DNA from: Mixophyes australis
Lineage: Eukaryota; Chordata; Amphibia; Anura; Limnodynastidae
Direction: 5' to 3'
DNA: 64,000 nucleotides
NCBI GenBank assembly: GCA_036250195.1
Contig: JAVHZZ010000006.1
Location: 169,714,424-169,778,423, forward strand
Shown: positions 42,800-60,700 of the stretch, piece after piece
Layout of the letters: every line of letters begins with the position of its first letter
How positions within the stretch are numbered: position 1 is the first letter of the stretch
The notes under the pieces: generated by a model
What the model was told of the DNA's origin: nothing
Seen by the model: only the letters and a program-made list of their open reading frames with translations
The model's database searches: none
Program-made: the position numbers and the translations under genes

Positions 42800-45070
42800 A
42801 ATCGAAGCATGATTCATGAATCGAATCATGATTCATAAATCGAATAATGATTCATGAATCACGAATCATGATTCATGAATCACGAATCATGAATCGAATC
42901 ATAAATCATGAATTGAATCATAAATCATGAATCATTAAATGAATCATGAATTGAATCATGAATCATAAATTAAATCATGAATCATGAATTGAATCATGAA
43001 TCATGAATTGAATCATGAATCATGAATTGAATCATGAATTGAATCATGAATCACGAATCATGAATTGAATCATGAATCATGAATTGAATCATGAATCATG
43101 AATTGAATCATGAATCATGAATTGAATCATGAATCATGAATCATGAATTGAATCATGAATCATGAATTGAATCATGAATTGAATCATGAATCACGAATCA
43201 TGAATTGAATCATGAATCATGAATTGAATCATGAATCATGAATTGAATAATGAATCATGAATTGAATCATGAATTGAATTATGAATCATGAATTGAATCA
43301 TGAATCATGAATCATGAATCAAATCATGATTCATGAATTTAATCATGAATTGAATCATGAATCATGAATTGAATCATGATTTATGAATCATGAATCAAGA
43401 ATTGAATCATGATTCATGAATCATGAATCATGAATCGAATCATAAATCATGATTTAAATCATGATTCATGAATCATTAAATGAATCATGAATTGAATCAT
43501 GAATCATGAATCATGAATCGAATCATGATTCATGAATCATGAATCATGAATTCAATCATGATTCATGAATCATGATTCATGAATTAAATCATGATTCATT
43601 AATCAAATCATGATTCATGAATCATGAATCATGAATCGAATCATGAATTATGAATCATGAATCATGAATCGAATCATGAATCTTGAATCATGAATTGAAT
43701 CATGATTCATGAATCATGAATCGAATCATGAATTATGAATCATGAATCATGAATCGAATCATGATTCATGAATCATGAATCGAATCATGAATCATGAATC
43801 GAATCATAAATCATGAATTGAATCATAAATCATGAATCATTAAATGAATCATGATTCATGAATCATGAATCATGAATCAAATCATAATTTATGAATCATG
43901 AATCATGAATCGAATCATGATTCATGAATCATGAATCGAATCATGATTCATGAATCGAATCATGAATCATGAATCAAATCATGATTTATGAATCATGAAT
44001 CATGGATCGAATCATGATTCATGAATCACGAATCATGATTCATGAATCGAATCATGATTCATGAATCACAAATCATGGATCGAATCATGATTCATGAATC
44101 GAATCATGATTCATGAATCACGAATCATGGATCGAATCATGATTCATGAATCGAATCATGATTCATGAATCACGAATCATGGATCGAATCATGAATCATA
44201 AATCGAATCATGATTCATGTATCATGAATCGAATCATAAATCATGAATTGAATCATAAATCATGAATCATTAAATGCATCATGAATTGAATCATGAATCA
44301 TGAATTAAATCATGAATCATGAATTTAATCATGAATCATGAATTGAATCATGAATCATTAATCATAATTCATGAAATGAATCATAAATTGAATCATGTAT
44401 CATGAATCATGAATTGAATCATGAATCATGAATCATAATTCATGAAATGAATCATAAATTGAATCATGTATCATGAATCATAAATTGAATCATGTATCAT
44501 GAATCATGAATTGAATCATGAATCATGAATTGAATCATGAATTGAATCATGAATCACGAATTGAATCATGAATTGAATCATGAATCACGAATCATGAATT
44601 GAATCATGAATCATGAATTGAATCATGAATCATGAATTGAATCATGAATCATGAATTATGAATTGAATCATGAATCATGAATCGAATCATGATTCATGAA
44701 TCATGAGTCAAGAATTGAATCATGATTCATGAATCATGAATCATGAATCGCATCAGGATTCATGAATCATGAATCATGAATCCAATCATGATTCATGAAT
44801 CATAATTCATGAATTAAATCATGATTCATTAATCAAATCATGATTCATGAATCATGAATCATGAATCGAATCATGATTCATGAATCATGAATCATGAATC
44901 GAATCATGAATCTTGAATCATGAATTGATGAATCATGAATCATGAATCGAATCATGATTCATGAATCATGAATCATGAATCGAATCATGATTCATAAATA
45001 ATGAATCATGAATCGAATCATGAATTATGAATCATGAATCATGAATCGAATCATGATTCATGAATCATGA
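42800..45070 (-). repeat. ~6.05-kb-spaced duplication, copy 2
   Basis: This is the partner of 36,800-39,020. Downstream of 45,070 the sequence switches allegiance and follows the 28.0-29.7-kb block instead: ATGCTTC with AATCTTG at 28,267/45,419 and AGTCAAAA at 29,719/46,811. The junction is therefore a second mosaic breakpoint, less precisely placed than the one at 61.8 kb. Confidence 0.8.
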
Positions 45071-48000
45071 ATCATGAATCGAATCATGATTCATGAATCA
45101 TGAATCATGAATCGAATCATGATTCATAAATAATGAATCATGAATCGAATCATGATTCATGAATCGAATCATGATTCATAAATCGAATCATGATTCATGA
45201 ATCACGAATCATGATTCATGAATCACGAATCATGAATCGAATCATGATTCATGAATCATGAATCATGAATCGAATCATGATTCATGAATCATGAATCATG
45301 AATCGAATCATGATTCATGAATCATGAATCATGAATCGAATCATAAATCATGAATTGAATCATAAATCATGAATCATTAAATGAATCATGAATTGAATCA
45401 TGATTCATGAATCGAATCATGCTTCATGAATCACGAATCTTGATTCATGAATCACGAATCATGAATCATGAATCGAATCATGATTCATGAATCATGAATC
45501 GAATCATAAATCATGAATTGAATCATAAATCATGAATCATTAAATGAATCATGAATTGAATCATGATTCATGAATCGAATCATGATTCATGAATCACGAA
45601 TCATGAATCGAATCATGATTCATGAATCGAATCATGATTCATGAATCATGAATCATGATTCATGAATCATGAATCATGAATCGAATCATGATTCATGAAT
45701 CATGAATCATGATTCATGAATCATGAATCATGAATCGAATCATGATTCATGAATCGAATCATGATTCATGAATCATGAATCATGAATCGAATCATAAATC
45801 ATGAATTGAATCATAAATCATGAATCATTAAATGAATCATGAATCATGAATTGAATTATGAATCATGAATTTAATCATGAATCATGAATTGAATCATGAA
45901 TCATGAATTGAATCATGAATCATGAATCATGAATTGAATCATGAATCATGAATCATGAATCAAATCATGATTCATGAATTTAATCATGAATTGAATCATG
46001 AATCATGAATCATGAATCAAATCATGATTCATGAATTTAATCATGAATTGAATCATGAATCATGAATTGAATCATGATTTATGAATCATGAATCAAGAAT
46101 TGAATCATGATTCATGAATCATGAATCATGAATCGAATCATAAATCATGATTTAAATCATGATTCATGAATCATGAATCATGAATCGAATCATAAATCAT
46201 GAATTGAATCATAAATCATGAATCATTAAATGAATCATGAATTAAATCATGAATCATGAATTGAATCATAAATCATGAATCATTAAATGAATCATGAATT
46301 GAATCATGAATCATGATTCATGAATCATGAATCATGAATCGAATCATGATTCATGTATCATGAATCGAATCATAAATCATGAATTGAATCATAAATCATG
46401 AATCATTAAATGCATCATGAATTGAATCATGAATCATGAATTAAATCATGAATCATGAATTTAATCATGAATCATGAATTGAATCATGAATCATTAATCA
46501 TAATTCATGAAATGAATCATAAATTGAATCATGTATCATGAATCATGAATTGAATCATGAATCATGAATCATAATTCATGAAATGAATCATAAATTGAAT
46601 CATGTATCATGAATCATAAATTGAATCATGTATCATGAATCATGAATTGAATCATGAATCATGAATTGAATCATGAATTGAATCATAAATCACGAATCAT
46701 GAATTGAATCATGAATCATGAATTGAATCATGAATCATGAATTGAATCATGAATCATGAATTATGAATTGAATCATGAATCATGAATCGAATCATGATTC
46801 ATGAATCATGAGTCAAAAATTGAATCATGATTCATGAATCATGAATCATGAATCGAATCAGGATTTATGAATCATGAATCATGAATCCAATCATAATTCA
46901 TGAATCATGAATCATGAATCCAATCATAATTCATGAATCATGATTCATGAATTAAATCATGATTCATTAATCAAATCATGATTCATGAATCATGAATCAT
47001 GAATCGAATCATGATTCATGAATCATGAATCATGAATCGAATCATGAATCTTGAATCATGAATTGAATCATGATTCATGAATCATGAATCATGAATCGAA
47101 TCATGAATTATGAATCATGAATCATGAATCGAATCATGATTCATGAATCATGAATCGAATCATGAATCATGAATCGAATCATAAATCATGAATTGAATCA
47201 TAAATCATGAATCATTTAATGAATCATTATTCATGAATCATGAATCATGAATCGAATCATGATTTATGAATCATGAATCATGAATCGAATCATGATTCAT
47301 GAATCGAATCATGATTCATGAATCACGAATCATGAATCGAATCATGATTCATGAATCACGAATCATGAATCGAATCATGATTCATGAATCATGAATCATG
47401 AATCAAATCATGATTCATGAAATGAATCATGAATCGAATCATAAATCATGAATTGAATCATAAATCATGAATCATTAAATGAATCATGAATTGAATCATG
47501 AATCATGAATTGAATCATGATTCATGAATCACGAATCATGGATCGAATCATGATTCATGAATCGAATCATGATTCATGAATCAAGAATCATGGATCAAAT
47601 CATGAATCGTGAATCGAATCATGATTCATGAATCATGAATCATGAATCGAATCATAAATCATGAATTGAATCATAAATCATGAATCATTAAATGAATCAT
47701 GATTCATGAATCATGAATCATGAATCGAATAATGATTCATTAATGATGATGAATCATGAATCGAATCATGATTCATAAATCATGAGTCATGAATCGAATC
47801 ATGATTCATGAATCGAATCATGATTCATAAATCGAATCATGATTCATGAATCACGAATCATGAATCGAATCATGATTCATGAATCATGAATCATGAATTG
47901 AATCATGATTCATGAATCATGAATCATGAATCGAATCATAAATCATGAATTGAATCATAAATCATGAATCATTAAATGAATCATGAATTGAATCATGATT

Positions 48001-48499
48001 CATGAATCGAATCAGGATTCATGAATCATGAATCATGAATCCAATCATGATTCATGAATCATGATTCATGAATTAAATCATGATTCATTAATCAAATCAT
48101 GATTCATGAATCATGAATCATGAATCGAATCATGATTCATGAATCTTGAATCATGAATCGAATCATGAATCTTGAATCATGAATTGAATTATGATTCATG
48201 AATCATAATTCATGAAATGAATCATAAATTGAATCATGTATCATGAATCATGAATTGAATCATGAATCATGAATCATAATTCATGAAATGAATCATAAAT
48301 TGAATCATGTATCATGAATCATAAATTGAATCATGTATCATGAATCATGAATTGAATCATGAATCATGAATTGAATCATGAATTGAATCATGAATCACGA
48401 ATCATGAATTGAATCATGAATCATGAATCATGAAATGAATCATGAATCAAATCATGATTCATGAATTGAATCATGATTCATGAATCATGAATCATGAAT

Positions 48500-50600
48500 C
48501 GAATCATGATTCATGAATCATGAATCAAGAATTGAATCATGATTCATGAATCATGAATCATGAATCGAATCATGATTCATGAATCATGAATCATAAATCC
48601 AATCATGAATCTTAAATCATGAATTGAATCATGATTCATGAATCATGAATCATGAATCGAATCATAAATAATGAATCATGAATCATGAATCGAATCATGA
48701 TTCATGAATCATGATTCATGAATCGAATCATGATTCATGAATTAAATCATGATTCATTAATCAAATCATGATTCATGAATAATGAATCATGAATCGAATC
48801 ATAAATCTTGAATCATGAATTGAATCATGATTCATGAATCATGAATCATGAATCGAATCATAAATTATGAATCATGAATCATGAATCGAATGATGATTCA
48901 TGAATCGAATCATGATTCATAAATCGAATCATGATTCATGAATCACGAATCATGAATCGAATCATGAATCATGAATCGAATCATAAATCATGAATTGAAT
49001 CATAAATCATGAATCATTAAATGAATCATGATTCATAAATCATGAATCATGAATCGAATCATGATTCATGAATCGAATCATGATTCATAAATCGAATCAT
49101 GATTCATGAATCACGAATCATGAATCGAATCATGAATCATGAATCGAATCATAATTTATGAATTGAATCATAAATCATGAATCATTAAATGAATCATGAT
49201 TCATGAATCATGAATCATGAATTGAATCATGATTCATGAATCACGAATCATGGATCAAATCATGAATCATGAATCGAATCATGATTCATGAATCATGAAT
49301 CATGAATCGAATCATAAATCATGAATTGAATCATAAATCATGAATCATTAAATGAATCATGATTCATGAATCATGAATCATGAATCGAATCATGATTCAT
49401 GAATGATGAATCATGAATCGAATCATGATTCATAAATCATGAGTCATGAATCGAATCATGATTCATAAATCATGAGTCATGAATCGAATCATGATTCATG
49501 AATCGAATCATGATTCATAAATCGAATCATGATTCATGAATCACGAATCATGATTCATAAATCGAATCATGATTCATGAATCATGAATCGAATCATGATT
49601 CATGAATCATGAATCATGAATCATGAATTGAATCATGAATTGAATCATGAATCACGAATCATGAATTGAATCATGAATCATGAATCATGAATCGAATCAT
49701 GATTCATGAATCATGAATCATAAATCCAATCATGAATCTTAAATCATGAATTGAATCATGATTCATGAATCATGAATCATGAATCGAATCATAAATAATG
49801 AATCATGAATCATGAATCGAATCATGATTCATGAATCATGATTCATGAATCGAATCATGATTCATGAATTAAATCATGATTCATTAATCAAATCATGATT
49901 CATGAATAATGAATCATGAATCGAATCATAAATCTTGAATCATGAATTGAATCATGATTCATGAATCATGAATCATGAATCGAATCATAAATTATGAATC
50001 ATGAATCATGAATCGAATGATGATTCATGAATCGAATCATGATTCATAAATCGAATCATGATTCATGAATCACGAATCATGAATCGAATCATGAATCATG
50101 AATCGAATCATAAATCATGAATTGAATCATAAATCATGAATCATTAAATGAATCATGATTCATAAATCATGAATCATGAATCGAATCATGATTCATGAAT
50201 CGAATCATGATTCATAAATCGAATCATGATTCATGAATCACGAATCATGAATCGAATCATGAATCATGAATCGAATCATAATTTATGAATTGAATCATAA
50301 ATCATGAATCATTAAATGAATCATGATTCATGAATCATGAATCATGAATTGAATCATGATTCATGAATCACGAATCATGGATCAAATCATGAATCATGAA
50401 TCGAATCATGATTCATGAATCATGAATCATGAATCGAATCATAAATCATGAATTGAATCATAAATCATGAATCATTAAATGAATCATGATTCATGAATCA
50501 TGAATCATGAATCGAATCATGATTCATGAATGATGAATCATGAATCGAATCATGATTCATAAATCATGAGTCATGAATCGAATCATGATTCATGAATCGA
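48500..50600 (-). repeat. 1,127-bp tandem duplication
   Basis: The AATCTTAAATC variant occurs near 48,611 and 49,738, and GAATGATGAATC at 49,401 and 50,528. Both have an offset of 1,127. Copy 1 has an extra monomer duplicating its ATGAGTCAT variant (49,439 and 49,472), whereas copy 2 has one (50,566). A related pair lies near 57.2-59.5 kb (AATCTTAAATC near 57,267 and 58,543). Confidence 0.83.
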
Positions 50601-53600
50601 ATCATGATTCATAAATCGAATCATGATTCATGAATCACGAATCATGAATCGAATCATGATTCATGAATCATGAATCATGAATCGAATCATGATTCATGAA
50701 TCATGAATCATGAATCGAATCATAAATCATGAATTGAATCATAAATCATGAATCATTAAATGAATCATGAATTGAATCATGATTCATGAATCGAATCATG
50801 CTTCAAGAATCACGAATCATGAATCGAATCATGATTCATGAATCGAATCATGCTTCATGAATCACGAATCATGAATCGCATCATGATTCATGAATCGAAT
50901 CATGATTCATGAATCATGAATCATGAATCGAATCATGATTCATGAATCATGAATCATGAATCGAATCATAAATCATGAATTGAATCATAAATCATGAATC
51001 ATTAAATGAATCATGAATTGAATCATGATTCATGAATCGAATCAGGATTCATGAATCACGAATCATGAATCGAATCATGATTCATGAATCGAATCATGAT
51101 TCATGAATCATGAATCATGAATCGAATCATAAATCATGAATTGAATCATAAATCATGAGTCATTAAATAAATCATGAATTGAATCATGAATCATGAATTA
51201 AATCATGAATCATGAATCATGAATTGAATCATGATTCATGAATTGAATCATGAATTGAATCATGAATCACGAATCATGAATTGAATCATGAATCATGAAT
51301 TGAATCATGAATCATGAATTGAATCATGAATCATGAATTGAATCATAAATCATGAATCATTAAATGAATCATGATTCATGAATCATGAATCATGAATTGA
51401 ATCATGATTCATGAATCATGAATCATGAATCGAATCATGATTCATGAATCATGAATCATGAATCAAATCATGATTCATGATTTGAATCATGAATCGAATC
51501 ATGATTCATGAATCGAATCATGATTCATGAATAACGAATTATGGATCAAATCATGAATCATGAATCGAATCATGATTCATGAATCATGAATCGAATCATA
51601 AATCATGAATTGAATCATAAATCATGAATCATTAAATGAATCATGATTCATGAATCATGAATCATGAATTGAATCATAAATCTTGAATCATGAATCATGA
51701 ATCGAATCATGATTCATAAATCATGAATCATGAATCGAATCATAATTCATGAATCGAATCATGATTCATAAATCGAATCATGATTCATGAATCACGAATC
51801 ATGAATCGAATCATGATTCATGAATCATGAATCATGAATCGAATCATGATTCATGAATCTTGAATCATGAATCGAATCATAAATCATGAATTGAATCATA
51901 AATCATGAATCATTAAATGAATCATGAATTGAATCATGATTCATGAATCGAATCATGCTTCATGAATCACGAATCATGAATCGAATCATGATTCATGAAT
52001 CGAATCATGCTTCATGAATCACGAATCATGAATCGAATCATGATTCATGAATCGAATCATGATTCATGAATCATGAATCATGAATCGAATCATAAATCAT
52101 GAATTGAATCATAAATCATGAATCATGAATCATGAATCGAATCATAAATCATGAATCATTAAATGAATCATGAATTGAATCATGAATCATGAATTAAATC
52201 ATGAATCATGAATCATGAATTGAATCATGATTCATGAATTGAATCATGAATTGAATCATGAATCACGAATCATGAATTTAATCATGAATCATGAATTGAA
52301 TCATAAATCATGAATTGAATCATGAATCATGAATTGAATCATGAATCATGAATCATGAATTGAATCATGAATCATGAATCATGAATCAAATCATGATTCA
52401 TGAATTTAATCATGAATTAAATCATAAATCATGAATTGAATCATGATTTATGAATCATGAATCAAGAATTGAATCATGATTCATGAATCATGAATCATGA
52501 ATCGAATCATAAATCATGATTTGAATCATGATTCATGAATCATGAATCATGAATCGAATCATAAATCATGAATTGAATCATAAATCATGAATCATTAAAT
52601 GAATCATGAATTAAATCATGAATCATGAATTGAATCATAAATCATGAATTGAATCATAAATCATGAATCATTAAATGAATCATAAATTGAATCATGAATC
52701 ATGATTCATGAATCATGAATCATGAATCGAATCATGATTCATGTATCATGAATCAAATCATAAATCATGAATTGAATCATAAATCATGAATCATTAAATG
52801 CATCATGAATTGAATCATGATTCATGAATCGAATCATGATTCATTAATTGAATCATGATTCATGAATCATGAATCATGATTCATGAATCATGAATCATGA
52901 ATCGAATCATGATTCATGAATCGAATCATGATTCATGAATCATGAATCATGAATCGAATCATAAATCATGAATTGAATCATAAATCATGAATCATTAAAT
53001 GAATCATGAATTGAATCATGAATCATGAATTAAATCATGAATCATGAATTGAATCATGAATCATGAATTGAATCATGAATCATGAATTGAATCATGAATC
53101 ATGAATTATGAATTGAATCATGAATCATGAATCGAATCATGATTCATGAATCATGAATCAAGAATTGAATCATGATTCATGAATCATGAATCATGAATCC
53201 AATCATGATTCATGAATCATGATTCATGAATTAAATCATGATTCATGAATTAAATCATGATTCATTAATCAAATCATGATTCATAAATCATGAATCATGA
53301 ATCGAATCATGATTCATGAATCATGAATCATGAATCGAATCATGAATTATGAATCATGAATCATGAATCGAATCATGAATCATGAATCGAATCATAAATC
53401 ATGAATTGAATCATAAATCATAAATCATTAAATGAATCATGATTCATGAATCATGAATCATGAATCGAATCATGATTTATGAATCATGAATCATGAATCG
53501 AATCATGATTCATGAATCATGAATCATGAATCGAATCATGATTCATGAATCATGAATCATGAATCATGAATCGAATCATGATTCATGAATCAAATCATGA

Positions 53601-54754
53601 TTCATGAATCACAAATCATGGATCGAATCATGATTCATGAATCGAATCATGATTCATGAATCACGAATCATGGATCAAATCATGATTCATGAATCGAATC
53701 ATGATTCATGAATCACGAATCATGGATCGAATCATGAATCATGAATCGAATCATGATTCATGAATCATGAATCATGAATCGAATCATAAATCATGAATTG
53801 AATCATAAATCATGAATCATTAAATGAATCATGAATTGAATCATGATTCATGAATCGAATCATGCTTCATGAATCACGAATCTTGATTCATGAATCGAAT
53901 CATGATTCATAAATCGAATCATGATTCATGAATCACGAATCATGATTCATGAATCACGAATCATGAATCATGAATCGAATCATGATTCATGAATCATGAA
54001 TCGAATCATAAATCATGAATTGAATCATAAATCATGAATCATTAAATGAATCATGAATTGAATCATGATTCATGAATCGAATCATGATTCATGAATCACG
54101 AATCATGAATCGAATCATGATTCATGAATCGAATCATGATTCATGAATCATGAATCATGATTCATGAATCATGAATCATGAATCGAATCATGATTCATGA
54201 ATCATGAATTAATGATTCATGAATCATGAATCATGAATCGAATCATGATTCATGAATCGAATCATGATTCATGAATCATGAATCATGAATCGAATCATAA
54301 ATCATGAATTGAATCATAAATCATGAATCATTAAATGAATCATGAATCATGAATTGAATTATGAATCATGAATTTAATCATGAATCATGAATTGAATCAT
54401 GAATCATGAATTGAATCATGAATCATGAATCATGAATTGAATCATGAATCATGAATCATGAATCAAATCATGATTCATGAATTTAATCATGAATTGAATC
54501 ATGAATCATGAATCATGAATCAAATCATGATTCATGAATTTAATCATGAATTGAATCATGAATCATGAATTGAATCATGATTTATGAATCATGAATCAAG
54601 AATTGAATCATGATTCATGAATCATGAATCAAGAATCGAATCATAAATCATGATTTAAATCATGATTCATGAATCATGAATCATGAATCGAATCATAAAT
54701 CATGAATTGAATCATAAATCATGAATCATTAAATGAATCATGAATTAAATCATG

Positions 54755-57700
54755 AATCATGAATTGAATCATAAATCATGAATCATTAAATGAATCATGA
54801 ATTGAATCATGAATCATGATTCATGAATCATGAATCATGAATCGAATCATGATTCATGTATCATGAATCGAATCATAAATCATGAATTGAATCATAAATC
54901 ATGAATCATTAAATGCATCATGAATTGAATCATGAATCATGAATTAAATCATGAATCATGAATTTAATCATGAATCATGAATTGAATCATGAATCATTAA
55001 TCATAATTCATGAAATGAATCATAAATTGAATCATGTATCATGAATCATAAATTGAATCATGTATCATGAATCATGAATTGAATCATGAATCATGAATTG
55101 AATCATGAATTGAATCATAAATCACGAATCATGAATTGAATCATGAATCATGAATTGAATCATGAATCATGAATCATGAATTGAATCATGAATCATGAAT
55201 TATGAATTGAATCATGAATCATGAATCGAATCATGATTCATGAATCATGAGTCAAAAATTGAATCATGATTCATGAATCATGAATCATGAATCGAATCAG
55301 GATTTATGAATCATGAATCATGAATCCAATCATAATTCATGAATCATGATTCATGAATTAAATCATGATTCATTAATCAAATCATGATTCATGAATCATG
55401 AATCATGAATCGAATCATGATTCATGAATCATGAATCATGAATCGAATCATGAATCTTGAATCATGAATTGAATCATGATTCATGAATCATGAATCATGA
55501 ATCGAATCATGAATTATGAATCATGAATCATGAATCGAATCATGATTCATGAATCATGAATCATGAATCGAATCATGAATCATGAATCGAATCATAAATC
55601 ATGAATTGAATCATAAATCATGAATCATTTAATGAATCATTATTCATGAATCATGAATCATGAATCGAATCATGATTTATGAATCATGAATCATGAATCG
55701 AATCATGATTCATGAATCGAATCATGATTCATGAATCACGAATCATGAATCGAATCATGATTCATGAATCACGAATCATGAATCGAATCATGATTCATGA
55801 ATCATGAATCATGAATCAAATCATGATTCATGAAATGAATCATGAATCGAATCATAAATCATGAATTGAATCATAAATCATGAATCATTAAATGAATCAT
55901 GAATTGAATCATGAATCGTGAATTGAATCATGATTCATGAATCACGAATCATGGATCGAATCATGATTCATGAATCGAATCATGATTCATGAATCAAGAA
56001 TCATGGATCAAATCATGAATCGTGAATCGAATCATGATTCATGAATCATGAATCATGAATCGAATCATAAATCATGAATTGAATCATAAATCATGAATCA
56101 TTAAATGAATCATGATTCATGAATCATGAATCATGAATCGAATAATGATTCATGAATGATGAATGATGAATCGAATCATGATTCATAAATCATGAGTCAT
56201 GAATCGAATCATGATTCATGAATCGAATCATGATTCATAAATCGAATCATGATTCATGAATCACGAATCATGAATCGAATCATGATTCATGAATCATGAA
56301 TCATGAATCGAATCATGATTCATGAATCATGAATCATGAATCGAATCATAAATCATGAATTGAATCATAAATCATGAATCATTAAATGAATCATGAATTG
56401 AATCATGATTCATGAATCGAATCATGCTTCAAGAATCACGAATCATGAATCGAATCATGATTCATGAATCGAATCATGCTTCATGAATCACGAATCATGA
56501 ATCGCATCATGATTCATGAATCAAATCATGATTCTTGAATCATGAATCATGAATCGAATCATGATTCATGAATCATGAATCATGAATCGAATCATAAATC
56601 ATGAATTGAATCATAAATCATGAATCATTAAATGAATCATGAATTGAATCATGATTCATGAATCGAATCAGGATTCATGAATCATGAATCATGAATCCAA
56701 TCATGATTCATTAATCATGATTCATGAATTAAATCATGATTCATTAATCAAATCATGATTCATGAATCATGAATCATGAATCGAATCATGATTCATGAAT
56801 CTTGAATCATGAATCGAATCATGAATCTTGAATCATGAATTGAATTATGATTCATGAATCATAATTCATAAAATGAATCATAAATTGAATCATGTATCAT
56901 GAATCATGAATTGAATCATGAATCATGAATCATAATTCATGAAATGAATCATAAATTGAATCATGTATCATGAATCATAAATTGAATCATGTATCATGAA
57001 TCATGAATTGAATCATGAATCATGAATTGAATCATGAATTGAATCATGAATCACGAATCATGAATTGAATCATGAATCATGAATCATGAAATGAATCATG
57101 AATCAAATCATGATTCATGAATTGAATCATGATTCATGAATCATGAATCATGAATCGAATCATGATTCATGAATCATGAATCAAGAATTGAATCATGATT
57201 CATGAATCATGAATCATGAATCGAATCATGATTCATGAATCATGAATCATAAATCCAATCATGAATCTTAAATCATGAATTGAATCATGATTCATGAATC
57301 ATGAATCATGAATCGAATCATAAATAATGAATCATGAATCATGAATCGAATCATGATTCATGAATCATGATTCATGAATCGAATCATGATTCATGAATTA
57401 AATCATGATTCATTAATCAAATCATGATTCATGAATAATGAATCATGAATCGAATCATAAATCTTGAATCATGAATTGAATCATGATTCATGAATCATGA
57501 ATCATGAATCGAATCATAAATTATGAATCATGAATCATGAATCGAATGATGATTCATGAATCGAATCATGATTCATAAATCGAATCATGATTCATGAATC
57601 ACGAATCATGAATCGAATCATGAATCATGAATCGAATCATAAATCATGAATTGAATCATAAATCATGAATCATTAAATGAATCATGATTCATAAATCATG

Positions 57701-60700
57701 AATCATGAATCGAATCATGATTCATGAATCGAATCATGATTCATAAATCGAATCATGATTCATGAATCACGAATCATGAATCGAATCATGAATCATGAAT
57801 CGAATCATAATTTATGAATTGAATCATAAATCATGAATCATTAAATGAATCATGATTCATGAATCATGAATCATGAATTGAATCATGATTCATGAATCAC
57901 GAATCATGGATCAAATCATGAATCATGAATCGAATCATGATTCATGAATCATGAATCATGAATCGAATCATAAATCATGAATTGAATCATAAATCATGAA
58001 TCATTAAATGAATCATGATTCATGAATCATGAATCATGAATCGAATCATGATTCATGAATCGAATCATGATTCATGAATGATGAATCATGAATCGAATCA
58101 TGATTCATAAATCATGAGTCATGAATCGAATCATGATTCATAAATCATGAGTCATGAATCGAATCATGATTCATGAATCGAATCATGATTCATAAATCGA
58201 ATCATGATTCATGAATCACGAATCATGAATCGAATCATGAATCATGAATCATGAATCATGAATCGAATCATGATTCATGAATCATGAATCATGAATCATG
58301 AATTGAATCATGAATTGAATCATGAATCATGAATCATGAATTGAATCATGAATCATGAATCATGAAATGAATCATGAATCAAATCATGATTCATGAATTG
58401 AATCATGATTCATGAATCATGAATCATGAATCGAATCATGATTCATGAATCATGAATCAAGAATTGAATCATGATTCATGAATCATGAATCATGAATCGA
58501 ATCATGATTCATGAATCATGAATCATAAATCCAATCATGAATCTTAAATCATGAATTGAATCATGATTCATGAATCATGAATCATGAATCGAATCATAAA
58601 TAATGAATCATGAATCATGAATCGAATCATGATTCATGAATCATGATTCATGAATCGAATCATGATTCATGAATTAAATCATGATTCATTAATCAAATCA
58701 TGATTCATGAATAATGAATCATGAATCGAATCATAAATCTTGAATCATGAATTGAATCATGATTCATGAATCATGAATCATGAATCGAATCATAAATTAT
58801 GAATCATGAATCATGAATCGAATGATGATTCATGAATCGAATCATGATTCATAAATCGAATCATGATTCATGAATCACGAATCATGAATCGAATCATGAA
58901 TCATGAATCGAATCATAAATCATGAATTGAATCATAAATCATGAATCATTAAATGAATCATGATTCATAAATCATGAATCATGAATCGAATCATGATTCA
59001 TGAATCGAATCATGATTCATAAATCGAATCATGATTCATGAATCACGAATCATGAATCGAATCATGAATCATGAATCGAATCATAAATCATGAATTGAAT
59101 CATAAATCATGAATCATTAAATGAATCATGATTCATAAATCATGAATCATGAATCGAATCATGATTCATGAATCGAATCATGATTCATAAATCGAATCAT
59201 GATTCATGAATCACGAATCATGAATCGAATCATGAATCATGAATTGAATCATGATTCATGAATCACGAATCATGGATCAAATCATGAATCATGAATCGAA
59301 TCATGATTCATGAATCATGAATCATGAATCGAATCATAAATCATGAATTGAATCATAAATCATGAATCATTAAATGAATCATGATTCATGAATCATGAAT
59401 CATGAATCGAATCATGATTCATGAATGATGAATCATGAATCGAATCATGATTCATAAATCATGAGTCATGAATCGAATCATGATTCATGAATCGAATCAT
59501 GATTCATAAATCGAATCATGATTCATGAATCACGAATCATGAATCGAATCATGATTCATGAATCATGAATCATGAATCGAATCATGATTCATGAATCATG
59601 AATCATGAATCGAATCATAAATCATGAATTGAATCATAAATCATGAATCATTAAATGAATCATGAATCGAATCATGATTCATGAATCGAATCATGCTTCA
59701 AGAATCACGAATCATGATTCATGAATCATGAATCATGAATCGAATCATGATTCATGAATCATGAATCATGAATCGAATCATAAATCATGAATTGAATCAT
59801 AAATCATGAATCATTAAATGAATCATGAATTGAATCATGATTCATGAATCGAATCAGGATTCATGAATCACGAATCATGAATCGAATCATGATTCATGAA
59901 TCGAATCATGATTCATGAATCATGAATCATGAATCGAATCATAAATCATGAATTGAATCATAAATCATGAATCATTAAATAAATCATGAATTGAATCATG
60001 AATCATGAATTAAATCATGAATCATGAATCATGAATTGAATCATGATTCATGAATTGAATCATGAATTGAATCATGAATCACGAATCATGAATTGAATCA
60101 TGAATCATGAATTGAATCATGAATCATGAATTGAATCATGAATCATGAATTGAATCATAAATCATGAATCATTAAATGAATCATGATTCATGAATCATGA
60201 ATTGAATCATGATTCATGAATCATGAATCATGAATCGAATCATGATTCATGAATCATGAATCATGAATCAAATCATGATTCATGATTTGAATCATGAATC
60301 AAATCATGATTCATGAATCGAATCATGATTCATGAATCACGAATCATGGATCGAATCATGATTCATGAATCGAATCATGATTCATGAATAACGAATTATG
60401 GATCAAATCATGAATCATGAATCGAATCATGATTCATGAATCATGAATCATGAATCGAATCATAAATCATGAATTGAATCATAAATCATGAATCATTAAA
60501 TGAATCATGATTCATGAATCATGAATCATGAATTGAATCATAAATCATGAATCATGAATCATGAATCGAATCATGATTCATAAATCATGAATCATGAATC
60601 GAATCATGATTCATGAATCGAATCATGATTCATAAATCGAATCATGATTCATGAATCACGAATCATGAATCGAATCATGATTCATGAATCATGAATCATG

